The position numbers and the translations under genes are program-made. DNA of 11,169 nt from Flammeovirgaceae bacterium UBA5008 (lineage in GTDB: Bacteria; Bacteroidota; Bacteroidia; Cytophagales; Cyclobacteriaceae), in the NCBI GenBank assembly GCA_002398365.1, contig DGYK01000051.1, positions 75,919 to 87,087 on the forward strand. Reading direction: 5' to 3'. Below, in pieces: positions 1 to 4,925 of this stretch. Each line of letters begins with the position of its first letter. The first letter of the stretch is position 1. Below the pieces are notes generated by a model. That model saw nothing but the letters and a program-made list of their open reading frames with translations, made no database searches and was not told the DNA's origin.

Positions 1-98
1 CCATCATCTGTACCATACTTGAGGACAGGAATCTGTTGTGCCAACGTAAACTTGCATAGAAAAACCATTCCTACTAAAAGCCACTGCCTTCGCTTCAT
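1..98 (-). CDS. Sensor histidine kinase of the propeller/LytS type, N-terminal fragment
   Basis: Only the first 32 codons lie in the window; the gene runs off the left edge. It starts with ATG at 98, which overlaps the TGA stop of the response regulator as ATGA, so the two are very probably translationally coupled. The visible N-terminus begins MKRRQWLL, continues as a hydrophobic stretch ending near LTLAQQ (a likely signal peptide, residues 1-20), and then reads QIPVLKYGTDDG. A mature end with a Y-x-T-x-D-G motif just after the signal peptide is typical of Bacteroidota kinases that carry a periplasmic two-component-regulator propeller followed by a Y_Y_Y domain, a membrane helix and a HisKA/LytS kinase. 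The kinase function is inferred from this motif and from the coupling to a LytTR regulator; no catalytic part is visible. A different secreted protein remains possible. Confidence 0.6.
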   Translation of the reverse strand, partial: MKRRQWLLVGMVFLCKFTLAQQIPVLKYGTDD

Positions 99-802
99 AG
101 TAGTACTGATTTGAGCAGTTTCTTGTAGGTTCGGCTAACAGGCAATTGCAAACCGTTTGACAACGTAATCATTCCTTCGTTGCCCTGAGGTTGATAACTT
201 TTCAAAAAATCGCGATTGATGACATACGAGCGATGAATGCGCAGCAGGCGGCTACTATTTAATTCCCGCATTATTTCATTCATATTTCTGGCTGTTAATA
301 TCTCACGTTGTATCAAAACGATAAGTGTGTAGCTTCCTTGCGCCTTTAAATAGATAATCTCTGATGGTTTGATGAATACTTGTTCCCCCTGATCAAATAC
401 ATTGAATAAATCTTCACCCTCTGTCTGCTGTTGACTTAGTTCAATTCGAATTTTTCGTTCGGCCTCTATTAACTCATCTACATCAATAGGTTTGAGTAAG
501 TAATCGAAGGCACCCGCTTTAACTGCTTTGATACCGTATTGGTCATAACCGGTAGTCATAACCACCAGAAAGTTTCGGGAGGGAAAGTGCTCGAGTAATT
601 CAAAGCCAAGTTGTGAATGCAATTGAATGTCAAGGAAAACTACGTTGGGTTGAAGATGGCTGATCAGGTTTTGTGCAACGGCTACCGAAGCCGCTTCGCC
701 AATCACCCGTAAGTGCGGACAATAACTGGCAATCAGGGATTTAAGAAGTTCACGATCGGGACCTTCATCGTCTACAATGAGCACGTTGATCTTTCTTTCC
801 AC
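95..802 (-). CDS. LytTR-family response regulator
   Basis: A 235-residue DNA-binding response regulator in two parts. The receiver domain (about residues 5-120) has the acidic pair D11/D12, the phospho-acceptor D58 in FLDIQL, T83/T84 in the switch segment and K104 in LLKPID. The LytTR DNA-binding domain (about 138-235) carries the typical RIHRSYVIN segment near 188-196. Proteins of this family are phosphorylated by a partner kinase and bind short direct repeats with a beta-strand fold. The start is GTG at 802: an in-frame TGA lies one codon further upstream and no in-frame ATG occurs before the middle of the receiver domain. The next gene downstream overlaps it as ATGA and is probably its cognate kinase. 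The targets cannot be read from the window. Confidence 0.93.
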   Translation of the reverse strand: MERKINVLIVDDEGPDRELLKSLIASYCPHLRVIGEAASVAVAQNLISHLQPNVVFLDIQLHSQLGFELLEHFPSRNFLVVMTTGYDQYGIKAVKAGAFDYLLKPIDVDELIEAERKIRIELSQQQTEGEDLFNVFDQGEQVFIKPSEIIYLKAQGSYTLIVLIQREILTARNMNEIMRELNSSRLLRIHRSYVINRDFLKSYQPQGNEGMITLSNGLQLPVSRTYKKLLKSVLL

Positions 803-806
803 GCCT

Positions 807-838
807 CAAATATAATTCACTGCATGGATGGAATGAAA
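807..838 (-). promoter_or_regulatory. Candidate Bacteroidota promoter for the response regulator
   Basis: Read on the minus strand, TATATTTG at 814-807 matches the Bacteroidota -7 consensus TAnnTTTG exactly. A TTTC about 20 nt upstream is a weak match to the -33 TTTG element. The box ends only 4 nt before the GTG start at 802, so transcription would begin at or very near the start codon, giving a leaderless or near-leaderless message. A true promoter here is plausible but rests on a short match in AT-rich DNA. Confidence 0.35.
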
Positions 839-856
839 TGGCGTATTTCGATTATA

Positions 857-896
857 CCTTCGAGGTTTATGTACTTTCGAAAAGCAACCTCGGAGG
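857..896 (-). terminator. Long stem-loop behind the sigma/membrane-protein operon
   Basis: The arms at 857-867 (CCTTCGAGGTT) and 886-896 (AACCTCGGAGG) form an 11-bp stem around an 18-nt loop. The pairing has one G-U wobble on plus-strand RNA, which becomes a C-A mismatch on minus-strand RNA. The loop itself holds the 8-bp palindrome TTTCGAAA at 875-882. The structure lies about 31 nt past the stop of the membrane-protein gene and before the response-regulator start, a natural place for a terminator of the upstream minus-strand operon. It lacks a T-run on the minus strand, so it could instead be an RNA 3'-end stabiliser or a protein-binding site. Confidence 0.4.
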
Positions 897-927
897 ATTT
901 ATACAATCGGAAGAGGAGTAACTACGA

Positions 928-1509
928 CTACATTCTCTCATCAACCATGCTGGTTAAAAACTCCAGCAGCTTCCGCTCCTTCCGTAAAATGCGCACCATC
1001 AAAAACGCAAAGCCCGTTAAGAAACCATACCCGCTGATCACCACATACCAAAACATACCGGTCGATAGGTTCTTCTGAAAGATGGGCACCAACAGACTAA
1101 ACCCAAGCATGTAGCTGACATAAATAATGGGTATAAAAACGCGGTGTACTTTCTTTCGCCACGCATAGTATTGTTGCATTTGATGGGTAAACGCAACTAC
1201 CGAATGATGGTATTGAATCGATTTAAATTTTCGTACGCTCATCCACTCCATCGCCACGCGCACCACGATCACTCCAATCATAATGGACAAACCGAGCGTA
1301 AGCTCATTATATAAATAGGCATCCATGAAAATGAAATAAGCGGTCAGTCCCGCTATCAGCACACTTAATATTGTAATGGTACCCCATTGCCCTGCCCGCA
1401 ATTCTTTGATGTGTGCCTCGCCCTTCTTCATCAATTGATGAGAGGAAATAACTGCACGCGGCTGTGGCTGCTTATTCCAGATGTGTTGTAGTTCGTCAAA
1501 TGTTTCCAT
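928..1509 (-). CDS. Four-helix membrane protein, probable anti-sigma factor
   Basis: A 193-residue protein whose gene starts inside the last 14 nt of the ECF sigma gene, so the two are translationally coupled. A cytosolic N-terminal stretch of about 42 residues (METFDELQHIWNKQP, then a Lys/Glu-rich helix) is followed by four predicted membrane helices at roughly residues 44-62, 70-90, 122-144 and 151-174, and a short charged tail. Bacteroidota ECF genes are often followed by membrane proteins of this layout, in which the soluble N-terminus holds the sigma factor. No zinc-binding HxxxCxxC anti-sigma motif is present, so it is not a ZAS-domain protein. The anti-sigma role is inferred from position and topology only. 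Confidence 0.72.
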   Translation of the reverse strand: METFDELQHIWNKQPQPRAVISSHQLMKKGEAHIKELRAGQWGTITILSVLIAGLTAYFIFMDAYLYNELTLGLSIMIGVIVVRVAMEWMSVRKFKSIQYHHSVVAFTHQMQQYYAWRKKVHRVFIPIIYVSYMLGFSLLVPIFQKNLSTGMFWYVVISGYGFLTGFAFLMVRILRKERKLLEFLTSMVDERM

Positions 1510-1990
1510 GTTGTACGCACGTGGTTAAGTTCTTTTTAATGCGATGAATCCGTACGCGAAGGGCCTCTTCGCGAATGCCGACTACTTCTGCTATTTCGGA
1601 GTAGCTAGTACCTTCCAGCATAAGCAGCGTAATTAGTTTATCTTTCTCTTCCAGCTTTTGAATGCAGCTATACATCTTCTGCAATTTCTCTTCTTCCTCT
1701 CCGGAATAAACTTCTGCCGCTACCGGAGGAAAAACATCCGTTGCTTTTTCTTTTCGGGTGGAAGGCTTGCGCAAATACAGGAGGCACGTATTCACCGAGA
1801 TGCGGTAGATCCACGTGCTGATGCTCGATTCGCCCCGAAAGGAATCCAATGCCTCCCATATTTTGATAAAAACTTCCTGCGTAGAGTCGGATGCCAATTC
1901 CTCATTGCCACTAAAGTATCCTTTGCACAATCGGAATACTTTCGTGTAATGCTGGTCGAACAATTCGTTGAAGCTCGCCTGCTTATCCAC
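1496..1990 (-). CDS. ECF-type RNA polymerase sigma factor
   Basis: A 164-residue sigma-70 family protein of the extracytoplasmic-function class. Region 2 (about residues 8-74) includes the signature running from STQEVFIKIWEALDSF through STWIYRISVN, used for core binding and -10 melting. Region 4 (about 104-156) contains the helix-turn-helix YSEIAEVVGI...ALRVRIHR for -35 recognition. Regions 1 and 3 are absent, as expected for ECF factors, and the length is normal. The start is GTG at 1990: an in-frame TAA lies shortly upstream and the first in-frame ATG would remove all of region 2. It begins 9 nt after the stop of the secreted hydrolase gene and overlaps the membrane-protein gene by 14 nt, forming one transcription unit. 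The stimulus is unknown. Confidence 0.93.
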   Translation of the reverse strand: MDKQASFNELFDQHYTKVFRLCKGYFSGNEELASDSTQEVFIKIWEALDSFRGESSISTWIYRISVNTCLLYLRKPSTRKEKATDVFPPVAAEVYSGEEEEKLQKMYSCIQKLEEKDKLITLLMLEGTSYSEIAEVVGIREEALRVRIHRIKKNLTTCVQHGNI

Positions 1991-1999
1991 CGGGTTATT

Positions 2000-2833
2000 T
2001 TATTTTAAATTCTCTTTTAATTTTTCCAATAACCACTGAGGTTGATCGAACATAATAAAGTGTGCGGAGTTTTCGGCATACAACATGATTGTGCCGGGAA
2101 GTTTCGCATACTGCGCCTGATACGTTTTTTCTACCGTTGCCTTGTCGGGATTGGCTGCACCCAACACAATCACCGGCACTTTAATCTTGGCAATCGCTTC
2201 CCGCAAGTCCAAGTTAAGCATATCAATGTATCCATACACATACGTTTTGCGATCGGTTTGATTCATCCATTGCACAATCTGTTTTTGCTTCGTCACGTTC
2301 TTGCACATATAAGGCACTGTTTGTTGGTTCATGGCGGCAAACGAAGTGGTGTCCATCTGTAACATCATCTTGCTGCGCGGGTTATCGTATGCCATCTGTT
2401 CTCCTTTGTAATTGGGAATCATCAAGGCAGCCGAGCATGGCAGCGCATCTACGGCTATCACTTGGCCAAACAAATCAGGTTCGGCTGATGCCATCCACAA
2501 ACTAAGCGTTCCTCCTAAACTGTGACCTAGTAAGGTGGCCTTCTTCAGTTTATTTTTCTTCACATACGTAATGGCCTCTTGTTGGATGGTAGCCAGCCAG
2601 GGGCCTTCAATCGGTGCTACGTTCCCAAATCCGGCAAACGTAAAAACATGACACTGATGTGTTTTTGATAACTCGGCCACCACATCGGCCCACACTTCTC
2701 CGGGGCAACCGAATCCCGGAAACAACAATATAGGCTTGCCGTGGCCCTTCACTTCAACTTTAAAAGAAGTTTGCGCAGACGCTAGAAACATGGAAATGAT
2801 CAACGAGAATAGGAGAATAACTTTTGTTTTCAT
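2000..2833 (-). CDS. Secreted alpha/beta hydrolase
   Basis: A 277-residue protein with a clear signal peptide (residues 1-20, hydrophobic core LLFSLIISMFLA, cut after ASA), so it acts outside the cytoplasm, probably in the periplasm. The alpha/beta-hydrolase fold is shown by the oxyanion segment LLFPGFG (36-42), the nucleophile elbow GHSLGG with S105, a probable acid in LGAANPD (D230) and the catalytic His in NSAHF (H258). The spacing suits a serine esterase, lipase or C-C hydrolase; the substrate cannot be told from sequence. It is the first gene of the operon with the ECF sigma factor and the membrane protein. A hydrolase placed before the sigma gene with only 9 nt between them is not the usual pairing, and suggests it is either a regulon member or part of signal production. 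Confidence 0.88.
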   Translation of the reverse strand: MKTKVILLFSLIISMFLASAQTSFKVEVKGHGKPILLFPGFGCPGEVWADVVAELSKTHQCHVFTFAGFGNVAPIEGPWLATIQQEAITYVKKNKLKKATLLGHSLGGTLSLWMASAEPDLFGQVIAVDALPCSAALMIPNYKGEQMAYDNPRSKMMLQMDTTSFAAMNQQTVPYMCKNVTKQKQIVQWMNQTDRKTYVYGYIDMLNLDLREAIAKIKVPVIVLGAANPDKATVEKTYQAQYAKLPGTIMLYAENSAHFIMFDQPQWLLEKLKENLK

Positions 2834-2895
2834 GTGTTAATATTTTGTTTTTTAATGGTCACAAGGAATGGCCGAGATTATCATATTATTGGGTG

Positions 2896-2917
2896 TAGAA
2901 CTTCTAAATGGCCATTT
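2896..2917. promoter_or_regulatory. Two adjoining dyads upstream of the hydrolase operon
   Basis: TAGAA-C-TTCTA (2896-2906) is an 11-nt interrupted palindrome. It runs directly into the perfect 12-nt palindrome AAATGGCCATTT (2906-2917). They lie 63-84 nt upstream of the hydrolase ATG, a usual place for an operator. A second AATGGCC copy at 2867-2873 sits 40 nt closer to the gene. The symmetry is seen directly; a binding role is inferred. Confidence 0.35.
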
Positions 2918-3002
2918 CATGTGTTTATCTTTTAGGGACTATTTTTTGTTTCATTTCCCTTTGGATACAGTGCCCTCCGAATTGTTACAAGATTTTTTGA
3001 GT

Positions 3003-3016
3003 TTCTTTTAAAAGAA
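3003..3016. repeat. 14-bp perfect palindrome in the intergenic region
   Basis: TTCTTTTAAAAGAA is fully self-complementary. It lies mid-way in the divergent gap, 170 nt from the hydrolase start and 221 nt from the lipoprotein start. Its AT-rich make-up means chance is a real explanation. Confidence 0.3.
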
Positions 3017-3237
3017 TTTAAGAAAACCAGAAATAACGAAAGCATCTCTCAAATAATATATTGAGGAAGCCGCTGGCCAACTATTTTTTTCTGAAACAAA
3101 CCTAATCATGTAAATGTGTGTCTATGCACGAATGATGCGTTTGCTACCACCCCACTTGCTTATTTTTTATTTTATTCCTTCCCAACCTTCTGCTGCTATC
3201 GGCAGTCTATGGTGCATTAAACAAAACCATTTATACA

Positions 3238-3633
3238 ATGAAAATTTCAAATCAATTATCGCTCACACATCGCCTCGCGGCAATGCTTTTTGTTTGCGCC
3301 ACACTATTTACTGCTGCGAGTTGCAAAGATGATAACGTACAACCTGTTACCGTTGCAGCACCAACACTCAGTGATGCTTCTGCTATTACGGCAACCGGCT
3401 TTACTGCTACATGGACTGCTGTAACCGGAGCTGAAAAGTATCTGTTGGATGTATCTACGGTTAATACTTTTGCCACCACAGTGACCGGCTATAACAAAAA
3501 AGAAATAACCACCTTAACCACCAACGTAACCGGATTAACAGCCAACACCAAGTATTACTTCCGGGTGTATGCTAAAAAAGGAACTGTTTCTTCGGTTGCT
3601 TCAGCTACAAAAGAGGTAACCACTACAAACTAA
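3238..3633 (+). CDS. Small surface lipoprotein with one fibronectin-III-like domain
   Basis: A 131-residue protein that starts with a lipoprotein signal peptide: basic N-region, hydrophobic LAAMLFVCATLFTA, then AASC with the lipidated Cys at residue 29. The mature end reads Cys-Lys-Asp-Asp-Asn. Lys followed by acidic residues right after the Cys resembles the lipoprotein export signal that sends Bacteroidota lipoproteins to the outer face of the outer membrane. The rest (about 40-128) is one beta-sandwich repeat of the fibronectin type III kind, with the hallmarks TGFTATWTAVTGAEKYLLDV and TGLTANTKYYFRVYA. It is Thr- and Ala-rich and has no catalytic motif, so it is probably a binding or cell-surface structural protein. 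It stands alone between two intergenic regions and is followed by stem-loops. ATG at 3238 is the only start that keeps the full signal peptide. Confidence 0.88.
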   Translation: MKISNQLSLTHRLAAMLFVCATLFTAASCKDDNVQPVTVAAPTLSDASAITATGFTATWTAVTGAEKYLLDVSTVNTFATTVTGYNKKEITTLTTNVTGLTANTKYYFRVYAKKGTVSSVASATKEVTTTN

Positions 3634-3648
3634 TCAGGTGTATTTTTA

Positions 3649-3682
3649 ATCAGGCATTTGTGCTGCAGAACAAGTGTCTGAT
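3649..3682 (+). terminator. 13-bp stem-loop after the lipoprotein gene
   Basis: ATCAGGCATTTGT (3649-3661) pairs with ACAAGTGTCTGAT (3670-3682) through 13 consecutive base pairs, two of them G-U, around an 8-nt loop. It starts 16 nt after the stop at 3633. There is no T-run directly after it, so it is either a non-canonical terminator or a 3'-end stabilising structure. The G-U pairs fold only in plus-strand RNA, which fits a role in the lipoprotein transcript. Confidence 0.5.
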
Positions 3683-3687
3683 GTAAA

Positions 3688-3714
3688 TAAGGATACTTTA
3701 ATAAAAGATCCTTA
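3688..3714 (+). terminator. Second, weaker stem-loop downstream of the lipoprotein gene
   Basis: TAAGGAT (3688-3694) and ATCCTTA (3708-3714) form a 7-bp stem with a 13-nt AT-rich loop, only 6 nt past the first stem-loop. No T-run follows. In tandem the two could end or protect the transcript before the pigment operon begins. Confidence 0.3.
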
Positions 3715-3798
3715 GTGACACCCTCTAGAAAATTTTATTCCATCGGTTCTCTATTTTGCCCTTCCATTCTCATAAGTTTTAAATGTTTTGGTCTTCAA

Positions 3799-3811
3799 AC
3801 GGAAATTCCGT
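3799..3811. promoter_or_regulatory. Candidate operator upstream of the carotenoid operon
   Basis: ACGGAA-A-TTCCGT is a perfect 13-nt dyad, GC-richer than its surroundings. It lies 60 nt upstream of the operon's first ATG (3871), close to TATAAT at 3818-3823 and downstream of the near-consensus -7 box TAAGTTTT at 3773-3780. Its position between a possible promoter and the first gene suits a repressor or MerR-type light or stress regulator. No regulator gene for it is in the window, and the promoter itself is not clear. Confidence 0.4.
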
Positions 3812-3870
3812 CATGATTATAATACTATCTACATCCTAGAACCATTTGCATCTTTTCGTGTTTCTTAGGC

Positions 3871-4332
3871 ATGAAGATTTATAACCTGACGCGGAAACAG
3901 TTTTTGCCGATTTCTCTGACGGAAGCATGGGAGTTTTTCTCAACTCCTAAAAACCTCTCTAAAATCACCCCGGAGCACATGGGGTTTAAAATATTGTACA
4001 TCTCCGGTGGGGATAAAGCCTATGCCGGTCAGCTCATTCGCTATCACGTAAGCATTTTGCCAGGAATTAAAGTCCACTGGGTAACCGAAATCACGCAGGT
4101 AAAAGAACCTCTTCATTTCATTGACGAGCAGCGCTTTGGCCCTTACGCACTGTGGCACCATCAACATCATTTTAAAGAAGTGCCGGGTGGCGTTGAAATG
4201 ACGGACGAAGTAAATTATGCCATTGGCTGGGGACCGCTGGGATGGCTGGCACACGTGCTCTTTGTGGGGCGTGAGGTAAATCGTATTTTTGAGCATCGGT
4301 ATTCTATTTTAGAGCAGTACTTTAAGAAATAA
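3871..4332 (+). CDS. SRPBCC-family protein heading the carotenoid operon
   Basis: A 153-residue cytosolic protein of the SRPBCC (START/Bet v1-like) fold, which encloses a large hydrophobic pocket. Family marks are the N-terminal F-LPISLTEAWEFFSTPKNLSKITP segment (about 11-34), the strand LPGIKVHWVTEIT (63-75), the His-rich WHHQHHF at 95-101 and the C-terminal helix around LFVGREVNRIFEHRYSIL. Length is normal and no signal peptide or membrane helix is present. Its TAA overlaps the ATG of crtZ as TAATG, so it is translated with the pathway. Members of this fold bind lipids or polyketide-like ligands and some act as cyclases or dehydratases. Here it could carry or present a carotenoid or stabilise an enzyme complex; that is inference, and no activity is established from sequence. 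Confidence 0.85.
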   Translation: MKIYNLTRKQFLPISLTEAWEFFSTPKNLSKITPEHMGFKILYISGGDKAYAGQLIRYHVSILPGIKVHWVTEITQVKEPLHFIDEQRFGPYALWHHQHHFKEVPGGVEMTDEVNYAIGWGPLGWLAHVLFVGREVNRIFEHRYSILEQYFKK

Positions 4333-4826
4333 TGGACTTCCTCACTATTTTTCTTTGTTCGCTTATCACCATCGGCACCTTTTTGTTCATGGAGGGCGTG
4401 GCTTGGTTTACGCACAAGTATGTCATGCACGGATTCTTGTGGGTGTGGCATCGCTCGCACCACCAGGTGCACAACCATGCGCTCGAGCGCAACGATCTTT
4501 TTGCGTTGGTCTTCAGCATCCCTTCAATTATTCTATTTGTAGTATCTACTTCGGTTTATCCAAGTCCGTATCTTTTTGCGCTGGGATTAGGCATTTTATG
4601 CTACGGCATATTCTATCTGATCTTTCACGATATCATCGTTCACCAACGCATCAAGTGGATTCCTAAAAAGCGAAGTACCTATTTGCAGCGGATGATTCAC
4701 GCGCACTACATTCATCATGCTAAGCACACCAAAGAAAATTGCGAGGCCTTTGGATTTTTATATGCCCCCAAGAAGTTCGAGCCCAAAAAGTTTGTGCTGA
4801 AGAAAGACCGGCAAGAGACTCAATAA
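4332..4826 (+). CDS. crtZ: Beta-carotene 3-hydroxylase CrtZ
   Basis: A 164-residue integral membrane di-iron hydroxylase of the fatty-acid-hydroxylase superfamily, which adds a hydroxyl at C3 of beta-ionone rings. All the histidine clusters of CrtZ are in place: H28-x4-H33 (THKYVMHG), H40-x2-H43-H44 (WHRSHH), H99-x4-H104 (FHDIIVHQR) and H123-x-H125-x2-H128-H129 (IHAHYIHHAKH). Hydrophobic helices lie at about 3-25 and 58-98. Length is typical. The start ATG overlaps the stop of the SRPBCC gene. In this operon, which makes a one-ringed carotenoid, it probably hydroxylates the single ring. A 99-nt gap, the only sizeable one in the operon, separates it from crtD. Confidence 0.92.
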   Translation: MDFLTIFLCSLITIGTFLFMEGVAWFTHKYVMHGFLWVWHRSHHQVHNHALERNDLFALVFSIPSIILFVVSTSVYPSPYLFALGLGILCYGIFYLIFHDIIVHQRIKWIPKKRSTYLQRMIHAHYIHHAKHTKENCEAFGFLYAPKKFEPKKFVLKKDRQETQ

Positions 4827-4848
4827 TTCTTTACACGCTCAACCCTTC

Positions 4849-4866
4849 CATGTCTGAGAAGACATG
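4849..4866 (+). other. Hairpin with GAGA tetraloop between crtZ and crtD
   Basis: CATGTCT (4849-4855), loop GAGA, AGACATG (4860-4866): a perfect 7-bp stem closed by a GNRA tetraloop, starting 22 nt after the crtZ stop. No T-run follows at once, so it is not a classic terminator; it may be a processing site, an mRNA stabiliser or a partial attenuator. Confidence 0.4.
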
Positions 4867-4870
4867 AACA

Positions 4871-4903
4871 ATTTCTGCTTTTTCAGGTTTTACACTCAGA
4901 AAT
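4871..4903 (+). other. Second stem-loop in the crtZ-crtD gap
   Basis: ATTTCTG (4871-4877) and CAGAAAT (4897-4903) can pair over 7 bp around a 19-nt loop that includes a CTTTTTCAG tract. CTG at 4875-4877 could instead pair with the CAG inside the loop, so two exclusive folds exist. It ends 22 nt before the crtD ATG. Confidence 0.3.
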
Positions 4904-4925
4904 GAGTTGAAGACCACTTTTTTGA

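Larger units (their letters stand above)
2834..3237. promoter_or_regulatory. Divergent intergenic control region
   Basis: About 400 nt of AT-rich DNA without a convincing gene, lying between the minus-strand hydrolase operon and the plus-strand lipoprotein gene, so it must hold both promoters. Several dyads are visible and listed separately: TAGAA-C-TTCTA (2896-2906) abutting AAATGGCCATTT (2906-2917), and TTCTTTTAAAAGAA (3003-3016). The half-site AATGGCC recurs at 2867-2873, 40 nt from its copy in the second dyad. On the minus strand TAGGTTTG at 3104-3097 matches the TAnnTTTG -7 consensus, but no clear -33 element lies at the right distance and the implied leader would be about 250 nt. No convincing plus-strand promoter was found. 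A reading frame from 3114 overlapping the lipoprotein start has no protein-like features. Confidence 0.6.

Noticed and set aside
713..1078. A plus-strand frame antisense to the response regulator and the membrane protein
   Set aside because: It covers the opposite strand of two good genes and an intergenic stem-loop, and its composition is not protein-like.
3097..3104. TAGGTTTG on the minus strand as the hydrolase promoter
   Set aside because: It fits the -7 consensus, but no -33 element lies at a suitable distance and the leader would be about 250 nt. It is noted in the intergenic entry only.
3114..3332. A 72-codon plus-strand frame over the lipoprotein start
   Set aside because: It overlaps the well-supported lipoprotein in another frame, and its translation has no domain or signal of its own.
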